Below, in pieces: positions 36,675-45,664 of a DNA stretch of 64,000 nucleotides (positions are counted from its first letter, which is position 1; every line of letters begins with the position of its first letter). Position numbers and translations under genes: made by a program. Source of the DNA: Bradymonas sediminis (lineage in GTDB: Bacteria; Myxococcota_A; Bradymonadia; Bradymonadales; Bradymonadaceae); NCBI RefSeq assembly GCF_003258315.1, contig NZ_CP030032.1, positions 410,001 to 474,000 of the forward strand. Reading direction: 5' to 3'. The notes below the pieces were generated by a model that had not been told where the DNA came from, ran no database searches, and was given only the letters and a program-made list of their open reading frames with translations.

Positions 36675-37931
36675 ATGACTGAGTCAAAAAGCAAGCCCGC
36701 GGTGGATCGCTCCAAGATGAGTTGGGAGGAGATTCGCGCCCAATTTCCGGTCCTGCATCAAAATGTGGGGGCGCATCCGCTGGCCTATTTGGACAACGCC
36801 GCGTCCAGCCAGATGCCTCAGTCGGCCATCGACCGGCTCATGGCGTATCAGACTGGCGAGCATTCGAACGTGCACCGCGGCGTGCATATGCTCAGCCAGC
36901 GGGCCACCGACGCGTTTGACGCGGCGCGCGAGAAGGTGCGCCGCTTCATCAACGCGGGCGAGTCCGACGAGTGCATCTTCACGCGCGGCGCCACCGAGAG
37001 CATCAACCTGGTGGCGTACGCGTGGGGGCGAAAATTCGTGGGCGAGGGCGATGAGATCATCGTCTCGGCGATGGAGCATCACGCCAATATCGTGCCCTGG
37101 CAGATTCTGTGTCAGGAGAAGGGCGCGCGCCTGCGCGTTTTGCCCATGACCGACCAGGGCGTGCTCATCGTCGACGCCCTCGACAAGTTGCTCAATGAGC
37201 GCACCAAATTGCTCGCCGTGACCCACGTGTCGAACGCGCTTGGTACCATTAATCCGATCGCGGAGATCATCGAAAAGGCCCACAAAAACAACACCTTGGT
37301 GATGGTCGACGGCTGCCAGGCGACCCCGCATATGAAGGTGGATGTGCAGGCTTTGGACGCCGATTTTTACGCCTTCTCGGGCCATAAAATGTGCGGCCCG
37401 ACCGGCGTCGGCGTGCTCTACGGGAAGCGCGCGCTGCTTGAGCGCATGAACCCGTTTTTGGCCGGTGGGGATATGATCCGCAGCGTGAGCTTTGAGAAGT
37501 CGACCTACGCGCCGATTCCGCATAAATTCGAGGCCGGCACGCCCGCGATTCTGGCGGTGGTGGGGCTGGGGGCGGCGATCGATTATCTGGAGAGCATCGG
37601 CATCGAGCGCATCGCGGCGCGCGAGCATGAGCTTTTGGAGTACGCGACGGCGAAATTCGCCGAGCTCGACGGCGTGCGCATCCTTGGCACCGCCGCGCAC
37701 AAGGCCGCGGTGATCTCATTTGAGGTCGAGGGCGTGCACCCGCATGATATCGGCACCATCTTGGACACCGAGGGCGTGGCGATTCGCGCGGGACACCACT
37801 GCGCGCAGCCGGTGATGACGCGCCTGGGGGTGCCCGCCACGGCGCGGGCGTCCTTCTCATTTTATAATAATCGACAAGATATCGACGCGCTGATCAGCGC
37901 TCTGGCGACCGTAAAGGAGATTTTTCACTGA
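36675..37931 (+). CDS. sufS: Cysteine desulfurase SufS
   Basis: This roughly 418-residue class V aminotransferase-fold PLP enzyme of the group II cysteine desulfurases has YLDNAASSQMP, HSNVHRGVHMLSQRAT, AMEHHANIVPW, the PLP lysine in SGHKMCGPTGVG, and the persulfide Cys in GHHCAQPVM. The Cys lies on a short RxGxHCA loop, the type that needs a partner for sulfur transfer, here SufU. ATG 36675 has AGGA upstream; a GTG at 36669 is in frame. The stop overlaps the sufU start by one base. Confidence 0.97.
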   Translation: MTESKSKPAVDRSKMSWEEIRAQFPVLHQNVGAHPLAYLDNAASSQMPQSAIDRLMAYQTGEHSNVHRGVHMLSQRATDAFDAAREKVRRFINAGESDECIFTRGATESINLVAYAWGRKFVGEGDEIIVSAMEHHANIVPWQILCQEKGARLRVLPMTDQGVLIVDALDKLLNERTKLLAVTHVSNALGTINPIAEIIEKAHKNNTLVMVDGCQATPHMKVDVQALDADFYAFSGHKMCGPTGVGVLYGKRALLERMNPFLAGGDMIRSVSFEKSTYAPIPHKFEAGTPAILAVVGLGAAIDYLESIGIERIAAREHELLEYATAKFAELDGVRILGTAAHKAAVISFEVEGVHPHDIGTILDTEGVAIRAGHHCAQPVMTRLGVPATARASFSFYNNRQDIDALISALATVKEIFH

Positions 37932-38410
37932 TGGCAGACCTTCGAAGTTTATATCAAGAGGTGATCCTCGACCATAATAAGAACCCGCGTAATTTCGGGG
38001 AGCTCGAGGGGGCCAGTCACCACGCGCACGGGGATAATCCGCTGTGCGGCGACTCCTACGATATCAGCGTGCTCCTGGGCGAAGACGGCACGATTGAGGA
38101 TATCCGTTTTAGCGGGTCGGGCTGCGCGATCTCGAAGTCTGCGGCGTCCATGATGACCCACCGGGTCAAGGGCAAAAAGGCCGAGTATGCCGAGGTGTTG
38201 GTCGATGAATTTCGGCAGATGCTCGTCGGTGAGCTCGACCCGGAGGCCGAGGATAATGAGCTCGGGCACCTGAAGGTCTTTCTCGGGGTCGCCGGGCGCC
38301 CCGAGCGCATCAAATGCGCGGTGCTCCCCTGGCACACGCTGCGCGCCGCGCTGCGCGGCAAAGAGGTCGTCTCGACCGAAGGCGACGCGGACCCGCTCGC
38401 CGAATCATAA
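37931..38410 (+). CDS. sufU: SufU sulfur-transfer protein
   Basis: This 159-residue SufU/IscU-fold protein has three conserved Cys (NPLCGDSYDI, GSGCAISKSAAS, RIKCAVLPWHT) and the GSGCAIS insertion segment of SufU. The zinc-bound form accepts persulfide from SufS. The start is coupled to the end of sufS by a one-base overlap, as in Gram-positive and many delta-proteobacterial suf operons. Confidence 0.95.
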   Translation: MADLRSLYQEVILDHNKNPRNFGELEGASHHAHGDNPLCGDSYDISVLLGEDGTIEDIRFSGSGCAISKSAASMMTHRVKGKKAEYAEVLVDEFRQMLVGELDPEAEDNELGHLKVFLGVAGRPERIKCAVLPWHTLRAALRGKEVVSTEGDADPLAES

Positions 38411-38498
38411 GGCCATAAAATAGAGCGAAAGCTCGAGCCGTCATTGGCAATATGCGATTCGACACGAACCGTATTTTCGCCCCCTAAGGAGGTACGAG

Positions 38499-39071
38499 AT
38501 GAAGATTGAAGAGATTGAATACACGCCGAACCCCAACGCGATGAAGTTCATCCTGGACCAGGCGCTGACGCTCAACGGACGCACGCGCTCCTTCACGGAT
38601 ATGGAGAGCACCGAGGGGGTGCCGCTGGCCGAGGCGATTATGCGCATCGACAGCGTAATTTCGGTCTTTTTTGCCGACCGCTGGCTGTCGGTGACCCAGG
38701 ATGGCACCGCCGACTGGCATCAACTGATGCGCGATATCGCCGACCCCATCCGGGCGGCCTCACTCGACGACGCGCGCCCCATCGACGAAGAGGTCGGCGG
38801 CGTGGAGGCCGGCGGCATCGACGACGCCGAGGCCGGGTTTGATGACCCGCGCATGGAGGCCATCGAGATGGTCATCAACGAGCAGATCATGCCGTATTTG
38901 CAGGGCGACGGCGGCGGCCTGCAGATCAAGGCGCTCATCGATACGCAGCTGATGATTCGCTACGAGGGCGCCTGCGGCACCTGCCCGTCGGCCATCGCCG
39001 GCACGCTTAAGGGCATCGAGAACCTGCTCAGAAGCCAGGTGGACCCCGACCTGACGGTCATCGCGGTCTGA
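38499..39071 (+). CDS. nfu: Nfu-type Fe-S carrier protein
   Basis: The protein has 190 residues with a textbook Shine-Dalgarno (TAAGGAGGT). The N-terminal Nfu_N domain (EYTPNPNAMKFILDQALTL, VFFADRWLSVTQD) is followed by a Glu-rich linker and the NifU-like C-terminal domain with the cluster-binding CxxC (ACGTCPSAI) and PYLQGDGGGLQIK. It carries 4Fe-4S clusters from the SufBCD scaffold to client proteins. The last roughly 230 coding bases plus the terminator recur about 5 kb downstream (see 43776-44146). Confidence 0.95.
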   Translation: MKIEEIEYTPNPNAMKFILDQALTLNGRTRSFTDMESTEGVPLAEAIMRIDSVISVFFADRWLSVTQDGTADWHQLMRDIADPIRAASLDDARPIDEEVGGVEAGGIDDAEAGFDDPRMEAIEMVINEQIMPYLQGDGGGLQIKALIDTQLMIRYEGACGTCPSAIAGTLKGIENLLRSQVDPDLTVIAV

Positions 39072-39133
39072 GCGACGACAAGCTTGCGCCGGGCCCAAAC
39101 GCCCCGCTTCACGCGTTGTGTGAGGCGGGGCGT
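38846..39133 (+). repeat. Direct repeat, copy 1 (nfu 3' end plus terminator)
   Basis: About 288 bp covering the last 75 codons of nfu and its terminator recur at an offset of exactly 5010 bp (43856-44143) with only about seven mismatches. No such repeat is seen elsewhere in the window. Confidence 0.9.
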
Positions 39134-39136
39134 TTT
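39097..39136 (+). terminator. Rho-independent terminator of the suf operon
   Basis: CGCCCCGC (39100-39107) and GCGGGGCG (39125-39132) with an extended inner stem are followed by TTTT. The same structure recurs at 44107-44146 as part of the nfu repeat. Confidence 0.88.
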
Positions 39137-39176
39137 CGTGTTCGCGAACCAATACTCATCAAGCCGTAGTATTGGC

Positions 39177-40811
39177 TCAATGGTAGGGCATGCACTCAAG
39201 CTCGATAAATTGGGTGGGGCCATAGGCATCTTTAGAGATATAAAAACCAACGACCCCGTCACCTGCCGTGGAGCAATGAATTGTTGTAAGTGGTCCCTCA
39301 GGCCTTGCTTGACCGATTTGTTGCGTCGCGTCTTCGTATTCATACTGAAAATGGTCGGGATCCACAGTCATGCCAGCGCGATAGGGCGTTGTCGCGCTAA
39401 GCTTTTCGAGACTCGTCGGTACGCGGCACGGATATTCTCTATAGTCGTCATGATCCGGGTCTAAGCATGGATTGAATTTGGGAGTGATTGGTTTTCGAAT
39501 ATCAACACATCGCAGCGCGGTGACGCCTACAATATAGTCCGAAGGGCCGGAACCGGTTGCCTGGACCTCAAGGCCACGCATGACAAAGCCGGGCGGACAC
39601 ATCTGAAATGGCATGGGGGCGATGCGGTCGACGGGGGTTCCATCTTCGAGTTTATCCTCGGTGGTTAAGCGCATGCTCGTGTTGAGGAAAGACAGGGGTT
39701 CACTCTTATAGGTATCCCAAAAATCGTCATCCCCGTACATATAAGTCAAACGTGTGAGCAGGTCGCGTCGATGATCCCGGCGCTCCACCCCGATGAAATC
39801 CCAATTCATCGACCACTCTCGCCGACTATGAGGCCCACAGATGATCCCAAAGCCGCCGAGGGCGGTGTCCGTTTTGCTCGCGAGATTCTTTTGTAGTGGC
39901 GCTCCCATCACACCGAGCCCCTGGACATCATGAACACGTGCGGGGTTGCCAGTTTTGGCGAGTTTGTTGTTTGTGCAGCTTAGATGCCGAACCTTTTTAG
40001 GATCCCGCGATGAGCCACAATTTGAACCGACACAACCTTCTTGGTTGCTGTCATGGTCGTCAAAGATCGGGGCGTCGGGGTCGTGGCAGTGATATTTCTC
40101 GCATCGCGTTTCGTTCGCGTGCTCAGGGTTCGCGCAATATACGACGCATTCGTCGTAACAAGAGTCTGGGTCCCCCTCGGTACATTCATCCGTGCCGGAG
40201 CGAAAAGGCTCCCCATGATTTCCCTGCGCGTTGTTGCGTGCATCCTGATGCTTGAGATCAAATCGATTGAAAAATGAGTTATAATCGGGTGAATCGAAAG
40301 GCACCTCTATGACTTCTGAGCAGCTATTGGAGACACCACCACAGCCGCTATAAATGCCCGCCCAATTTTGCCAGCTAGAGTCGAGCCCGCCGTCGAGGAA
40401 TAGGGCTGAACCGCTCGATCCGCCCCGCGCGTCCGTATTGGCGATAAACTCCAAAACATAATTGCGTGTCGTTCCATCAATTGCGGTGAGTTGTTGGGGG
40501 ACGGATACAAATTTTCTAAAAACGCCGTCGTAGCTCACGAGCGGCACGCGAAAGTCAGGGTTTGAACTTCCTATGGGTATATTATGCTGAATCTGTATTG
40601 CATGACCGTCTTTTTCAAACCAATCATCGGACAGAACAGCCGGCGGTTTAAAGTCAAAAAACATGCCCGGCCCTAATATCTGCCATTTTGGCAGCTGTCG
40701 AAGCTCTTCTATTAATTTGGGTTTGACTTTTATTAAGGCAATATCTTCGTCATCGCCCTCCCAGTTTTCAATTTCCTGCCATTGCCATTGTTCAAATAGA
40801 TTTTGATAATA
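39177..40811 (-). pseudogene. C-terminal fragment of trypsin-like protease gene cut by IS
   Basis: This is the 3' portion of a protease gene interrupted by the IS4-type element. In the rejoined gene the fragment starts at 40811 (codon 173, YYQNLFEQW) and supplies the catalytic Asp (DDEDIALIKV) and Ser (ARGGSSGSALFLDGG), then a long Cys-rich C-terminal extension (NHGEPFRSGTDECTEGDPDS, CEKYHCHDPDAPIFDDHD, MPFQMCPPGFVMRGLEVQAT) unlike a minimal S1 protease. It reads in the same phase as the N-terminal fragment at 42371-42886. Without a signal peptide or the His residue it cannot be an active exported enzyme on its own. A TTG at 40868 inside the IS could start a cytosolic remnant. Confidence 0.85.
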
Positions 40812-40822
40812 GGGTTGCCTTC
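40812..40822. repeat. 11-bp target site duplication, left copy
   Basis: GGGTTGCCTTC abuts the left end of the IS and is repeated at 42371-42381 at its right end, encoding the duplicated Arg-Gln-Pro codons in both protease fragments. An 11-bp duplication fits IS4-family elements. Confidence 0.9.
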
Positions 40823-42370
40823 TCATGATCATACACATCTCATAACCCCACTTGCCAGCGGACGCCAAATTTGATCGAATCCGGCGGGATCATCTGCTTT
40901 TCTAGAAAGGACCGCCATGCAGCAAGTGACCGAAATACTCGCCGATATTAGCTTGTCCGAAGAGGTCGCAGACGCCCCCTTGGGCGACGTGCGACGCAGT
41001 CAAAGGTTCGCCCGGATCATGGAGTCGCTCGGGCGCCAACCCGAGGCGAGCATCCCGGAGGCAATGGGGGGATCTAGCGCGTCTGGAGGCGTATTATCGG
41101 TTGATGCGAAACGAGGCGGTCGATCACTTCAAGTTGCTTGAACCTCACTTCGACGCGGCACGTCGGCGCACCGAAGATCTTGGGGCGGCGTTGGTGCTCC
41201 ATGACACCTGTGAGATCGCGTTTGACATCCACGATGAGCCGGCGCGAGAGCACCTCAGCAGGCTCAGCGCGAATCGCCAGGGCTTTTATTGGCACGCCTC
41301 TTTGGCCATTTCGGATGGCCCATTTCGTGCCCCGTTCGGTCTGGTTGCAAGCCGCCCATTTGTCCATGCCTCCGAGCTTGAAGACGACGAAACACGCGCA
41401 TTTTGGGAGCAAATCGACGGGGTGATGGACAACGAGCAGCGCCGCTGGATGGAGGCGGTCGAGCAGAGCGAGGCGCGCCTTGAAGATGTCCCCAAAATCA
41501 TCCACGTCATGGACCGCGAGGCGGACGATTATCTGACACTCTTTCCGATGGATATGTCCGGCTACAGCTTCGTGATTCGGATGACCTGGGATCGAAATGT
41601 GTGCGACGGTCCGAGGCGCTGCGACTTTCGCAAGCTAAGCGATGAACTCGATGAGGTTGCCTGGCGAGATGAGGCACGAACGACAACTTTATCGCCGCGG
41701 CCCAAACGCAAGGCGACTCTGGGGCACCCGGTGCGCCGCGCGCGGATGGCGCAGCTTAAAGTGCGCGCAAAGCAGGTCGAGATTCGCCGCCCAGACCGCA
41801 TTAAGGCCGCCTACGGGCCCGCAGGCCTCAAAGTAAATGTCGTTGAAGTTCTCGAGGTTGACCCGCCCGCAGATGAAGATCCGGTGCGATGGCTTCTGGT
41901 CACCGACCAGCCCATCGAGGCCGATGAGCAGGTGTGGCGAATCGTCGATTGGTACCGCGCGCGCTGGGTCATTGAGGAGTTTTTCAAAGCCCTGAAAACC
42001 GGCGCAGCCTACACCAAATTGCAACACAAACGCGCCGCGACACTGCTCGCCGCGCTCTCCGCCAAAGCTGTGGTCGCCTGGCACCTATTGGTGCTGCGCC
42101 ATCTCGGGCGCACCATGGGCGAGGCCGACCCGAGCCTTGTTGTTAATGCCCTGCAACTCGAAGTGCTGCGCGCCCTGAAGCCCAAAAAACTTGGGGCTCA
42201 CCCGACCGCCGCCGACGTGATGAGGACCATCGCTGAGCTTGGGGGGCACCTACCACAGAACGGTCCGCCGGGCTGGCTAGTGCTGGGGCGTGGATGGAAG
42301 CATATGCGTGAAATCGAGAAGGGATACCGGTTGGGATTTCAGCGGGGTAAAAAGATGTGATCAATCATGA
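40823..42370 (+). mobile_element. IS4-family insertion sequence, 1548 bp
   Basis: The terminal inverted repeats are TCATGATCATACACATCT at the left and, read inward, TCATGATTGATCACATCT at the right (14 of 18 identical). The element is flanked by an 11-bp direct target duplication. It contains one transposase gene occupying nearly the whole element, carrying the IS4 YREK signature. It is inserted in the protease gene, with its transposase on the opposite strand to the target gene. Confidence 0.92.
40917..42360 (+). pseudogene. IS4-family transposase with frameshift in a G6 tract
   Basis: The start at 40917 (MQQVTEILADISLSEEVADA) gives the usual IS4 N-terminus (LGDVRRSQRFARIMESLGRQPEASIPEAMG). 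At a run of six G (41066-41071) the frame must shift to continue as DLARLEAYYRLMRNEAVDHF; dropping one G restores a 480-residue protein. The second part has the DDE core: VLHDTCEIAFD, HVMDREADDYL, and the YREK motif in WYRARWVIEEFFKALK (Tyr-x2-Arg-x3-Glu-x6-Lys). Either the copy is inactivated, expression needs ribosomal slippage, or the run is a base-count error. Confidence 0.85.
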
Positions 42371-42381
42371 GGGTTGCCTTC
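42371..42381. repeat. 11-bp target site duplication, right copy
   Basis: GGGTTGCCTTC directly follows the right inverted repeat of the IS and matches 40812-40822 exactly. Confidence 0.9.
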
Positions 42382-42886
42382 GAAAGATTGCCCAGTCATC
42401 CAACCCCAGCGCTTTAAGCCTAAGATACATATACCAGTCGCTCTTCAGTGCTGCTAATCCGCCGTTAGAGTCCGGAGTCGACCAATCCATCTCGAAAGTA
42501 ATATATTGAGCCTCTATGGCTTCTGACGCTGGTAAGTGGGTTTGGTCATATATAACGTGGTCGGCAGAAAATAGAAGTCCTGCACTCGTTAATGTTGCGG
42601 AACCAAATAGCCGAGGTCCTGATTTATATTTTAGACGAACGTTTCCTGAGGTTTTGGATAGTGTCGCCAGTTGCCACCATTTATCCCTTTTCGAATCCGA
42701 ATTGATTTCCGTTTCGGCCCGATCGACAAGTTGATCCCGCTCCTCATAGTCGTCTCCAAAAATCACTTTTTGACTGACGATTCCTGTTGATAGAGTATTT
42801 TCTTCATTTGCACAGCCACTTGAATAACTTACAGAAATGAAAACTAAAATGAGAATGTGCGCGAACAAAATGTGTTTTGTTTTCAT
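42371..42886 (-). pseudogene. N-terminal fragment of trypsin-like protease lipoprotein
   Basis: This is the 5' portion of the interrupted gene. ATG 42886 overlaps the stop of the upstream lipoprotein gene (ATGA). The signal peptide ends in a lipobox (HILILVFISVSYSSGC). The mature part holds the strand before the active site (SGPRLFGSATLTSAGLLFSA) and the catalytic His110 in FSADHVIYD. The frame breaks at the IS end after RRQP and reaches a stop inside the element (42365-42367). Rejoined with the segment ending at 39177, the original protein would be about 716 residues with a complete His110/Asp195/Ser305 triad. Confidence 0.87.
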
Positions 42887-43701
42887 TGATTTTGCCGTGT
42901 CCAGTTGTCCTCGTTTGAAATAACACATCCTGTGACAAGTGGAGTGTAGAAATTAATCATGGCGTCTCCATAAATCGGGAATTCTGGCTCGGGATAATGA
43001 TAGGCGAGCGCTTTTTTTGATGGGAGTGATTCAAAGAGTATATCCACAACAGAAAATTGTTGAATGACTTCTTCCTTTTTGACGTTTGATACGCGGCCAC
43101 ACGTTTGGTCGAATATTTCAATGTGATGAAGAGCCGAGTCCGGATATCCGTTACCGATATCTGATCGAAAATGTGCGATCCCCAAATATCCTCCGATTTC
43201 AAAACGCCAAAACCAATAATACTCACTTTCATAAATCGCGTGACTATAGTCACAGCTTTCATTGGGTCTACGGACCTCAAATCGATGCCAAATCTCCGAG
43301 ACCCTCGGTAGGCGAATATAAATGTTGAAATTTGTACATGACTGCATAAATCCGGGTGTGCAATCGTTATTTTCGTTTGTTATTCGCCTATCCGTAATGA
43401 AGCCAACTCTTCCATAATACCCGAGCTCCCTGGGATCTTCGAAAATGTCGGTGGAGCATTCGGGTCGAAGTAGTAATTCAGAAGACCATTGGATTTGAAC
43501 CTCGTCGGCGGGGTGGTTAACCAGGCATACGGGCTGGGCGAATACATCGACATCCGGCAGGTCAACGTCGACAAGCGCCCCTTCGGGGCAGTGATTGGTA
43601 TTGAGTTCCCAAGCGCCGGGTTCATCGGAGGCGAGGGGTGCGCTACAGCCGGCTGAGAAGGATAGCAGCAGTATCGCTAACTTGATGGAATTGCTTCGCA
43701 T
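42883..43701 (-). CDS. Lipoprotein of unknown function, co-transcribed with the protease
   Basis: This roughly 272-residue protein starts at ATG 43701, which yields a lipoprotein signal (MRSNSIKLAILLLSFSAGC); an in-frame ATG at 43746 would add 15 residues. The mature part is beta-rich with many Cys and aromatic residues (NHCPEGALVDVDLPDVDVF, WHRFEVRRPNESCDYSHAIY, SEYYWFWRFEIGGYLGIAHF). No known domain is recognised. The stop codon overlaps the protease start (ATGA at 42883-42886), so the two surface proteins were made together. AT content is visibly higher than in neighbouring genes, in line with foreign origin. Confidence 0.7.
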   Translation of the reverse strand: MRSNSIKLAILLLSFSAGCSAPLASDEPGAWELNTNHCPEGALVDVDLPDVDVFAQPVCLVNHPADEVQIQWSSELLLRPECSTDIFEDPRELGYYGRVGFITDRRITNENNDCTPGFMQSCTNFNIYIRLPRVSEIWHRFEVRRPNESCDYSHAIYESEYYWFWRFEIGGYLGIAHFRSDIGNGYPDSALHHIEIFDQTCGRVSNVKKEEVIQQFSVVDILFESLPSKKALAYHYPEPEFPIYGDAMINFYTPLVTGCVISNEDNWTRQNQ

Positions 43702-43775
43702 GATTGGAAACCCCGGCTTTGTGTGAGTTGTTTTTGTTTTGTGCAACCAAGTTTGGATTGCTAGATGTGCGACGT

Positions 43776-44081
43776 CAACGCGCGCTGAGGTTCATCGTGG
43801 ATCACCGATATGGAGGGCACCAAAAGAGTGCCGCTGGCCGAGGGGGCTTTGACTACCCGCGCATGGAGGCCATCGAGATGGTCATCGCCGAGCAAATCAT
43901 GCCGTATTTGCAGGGCGACGGCGGCGGCCTGCAGATCAAGGCGCTCATCGATACGCAGCTGATGATTCGCTACGAGGGCTCCTGCGGCACCTGCCCGTCG
44001 GCCATCGCCGGCACGCTTAAGGGCATCGAGAACCTGCTCAGAAGCCAGGTGGACCCCGACCTGACGGTCATCGCGGTCTGA
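43776..44081 (+). pseudogene. Truncated, decayed second copy of nfu
   Basis: The 3' part from about 43856 is nearly identical to the end of nfu, with the CxxC-containing segment GSCGTCPSAIAGTLKGIENL and the same stop. Upstream, short collinear blocks match the N-terminal half (AGGTTCATCGTGGATCA, then CCGATATGGAG and GTGCCGCTGGCCGAG) but about 40 bp and about 215 bp between blocks are missing. It lacks a plausible start with ribosome-binding site, though ATG 43863 could give a 72-residue NifU-domain peptide. Its role is probably that of a leftover of a duplication or insertion event. Confidence 0.8.
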
Positions 44082-44143
44082 GCGACGACAAGCTTGCGCC
44101 GGGCCCAAACGCCCCGCCTCACACGTTGTGTGGGGCGGGGCGT
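43856..44143 (+). repeat. Direct repeat, copy 2 (nfu 3' end plus terminator)
   Basis: This is the partner of 38846-39133 at 5010-bp offset in the same orientation. Differences are a cluster of three near 43887-43895, one at 43980 and three in the terminator hairpin that largely keep base pairing. Confidence 0.9.
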
Positions 44144-44146
44144 TTC
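44107..44146 (+). terminator. Second copy of the nfu terminator
   Basis: The hairpin CGCCCCGC/GCGGGGCG followed by TTTCTTT matches the suf-operon terminator, with three substitutions that keep most pairing. Confidence 0.75.
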
Positions 44147-44254
44147 TTTGCGGTGGATAGGTGCTTCAGGCGATTTGTGCACCGTGCGCGCGATGTGCAG
44201 CAGCAATGCGAGGTGGCATAATCGACAGCGGCTTCAGCCTGGGTGTCGTGGAGT

Positions 44255-45433
44255 TCAAGGCGCTGGTTTGACGATCAACGTCCCCACCGAATTCGAGTCG
44301 AAGTGGGTCGGAAAGACCTGCGGTTCGTCGGGGCAATCCGTTGTATAGACCTCCGTCGAGGTCGAATTGATGATATAGACGCCCGGTTTCGTCGGGGCGT
44401 TAAAAGTCGTCCGGTGTTGCTTTGAGACGCTCGAGACGTCGTTGCTACCAAGGCATTGGGTGAAGACATTGTTCATGCCCACATACGCCTGCGCGTAACA
44501 ACCCATACAATAGGGGCGCCATTTTGTTTCAACCTCCAACGCGACCTCGGCACCCGGTGACACCGTGGCCACCCGGGCTTCCGTGTCATCTAAGCTAATG
44601 TGATTATAGACCAGGTTGTGCGCATCCAGCGACACGCGCAGGGGCATGTCGGCTAGGGTCGGCGGCCCAGACTCCGCGACGACCAACACGGCGAGCGAAT
44701 TATCGCGAAAGCTCGCGTCCGAGACGCTCCTGGTGAAATCACAGCGCTGGTCGCGGCGGGCGCGCAGGTTGATGACATAGGTCCCGGTTTCGTATGGGGC
44801 GTCGAATTCCCACGTTTCGTCGAATTCGTTTTCTGTCGGGCCGTACGAGAGGCAGGTCGAGGTCTGGTCGGCTATGCCCACATAAAACTGCGCGTTTCGT
44901 GCATCGCCTGGTTCTGTGGGCGACCAACTTCCTTTGATTCGAAGTTTCACGCTCGCACGAGGGGGAACCTGCGCGGTGGTGTTGGCGTTGTCATCCAACT
45001 CGACCAGGTCAAGCTTTAAGTTCAGCCCCTCTCCGGAATATTGAATGGGTCTCGGCAGCGTGCAATAGGCCGCGCTTGCGACCGGCGGCGGGCAGTCAAG
45101 GCTGCTGCCGTCACAAGTTTGGGCTTCGTCGCATAAGCCACCCGCGGACTCGCGGCACACGGTCCCCGCAGTGGCGGGGCTGAGAGCACATCGTCCTTGC
45201 TCACAGGTCGCGACGCTGCACGGGCCCGACGCGGCTGAGCACTGCGCGTCGTCGGCGCATGCCGAGCCGATGAGGTCGGGCTCGGAGGTATCCGGGCCGG
45301 CGTCGGCTTCAGGCGATGAATTGCCCGAGGTCCCATCGATGAGCGCGCAGCCGGGTCCCATTGCAAATATCAATAGGCACGCCCACAGCGCGCCAGCGCC
45401 TGTGCGCTGCGGACGGGAGAAATAATTCTTCAT
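44255..45433 (-). CDS. Cys-rich lipoprotein with two beta-sandwich domains
   Basis: This is a roughly 392-residue protein. ATG 45433 gives a lipoprotein signal (GALWACLLIFAMGPGC). A Ser/Asp linker leads to a Cys-rich module (CADDAQCSAASGPCSVATCE, CRESAGGLCDEAQTCDGSSL). Two similar beta domains follow: LKLDLVELDDNANTTAQVPP ... GTYVINLRARRDQRCDF and LVYNHISLDDTEARVATVSP ... GVYIINSTSTEVYTTDC. Both share a start LDDxxAxVxxVxPxA, a Cys around SxCLSYG/TQCLGSN and an ending GxYxIN, so they are internal duplicates. It is probably a surface-exposed binding protein; no enzymatic motif is seen. It lies directly after the nfu repeat. Confidence 0.75.
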   Translation of the reverse strand: MKNYFSRPQRTGAGALWACLLIFAMGPGCALIDGTSGNSSPEADAGPDTSEPDLIGSACADDAQCSAASGPCSVATCEQGRCALSPATAGTVCRESAGGLCDEAQTCDGSSLDCPPPVASAAYCTLPRPIQYSGEGLNLKLDLVELDDNANTTAQVPPRASVKLRIKGSWSPTEPGDARNAQFYVGIADQTSTCLSYGPTENEFDETWEFDAPYETGTYVINLRARRDQRCDFTRSVSDASFRDNSLAVLVVAESGPPTLADMPLRVSLDAHNLVYNHISLDDTEARVATVSPGAEVALEVETKWRPYCMGCYAQAYVGMNNVFTQCLGSNDVSSVSKQHRTTFNAPTKPGVYIINSTSTEVYTTDCPDEPQVFPTHFDSNSVGTLIVKPAP

Positions 45434-45664
45434 GCGTCGGCTAAGCCTTGGTTGCATCAGGGGGCTCCGAGTGAGGCGACTAGAAAATAAAAGTCCAATA
45501 TCAACCCGCGTAGTTAGTATAATTCGGGTCGCATCGCCAGTGTAGGCGCAGGAGAAATATGTTCAGCTTCTCTTCACATCGCATCGGGTGTGCATAGGTT
45601 CCGCCCGCGCATCAGGTCTGATGCTTTTGATGACTCACTGTTTTTTAACTCAAAGGGATACAAT

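Noticed and set aside
40809-40822. A 12-bp instead of 11-bp target duplication
   Set aside because: The extra A on both sides can be assigned to either the repeat or the IS end; 11 bp leaves symmetrical TCATGAT termini.
43704-43860. In-frame extension making a 125-aa protein of the second nfu copy
   Set aside because: The extension is antisense to the lipoprotein start and not related to Nfu; only the 3' part is homologous, so it is treated as a pseudogene.
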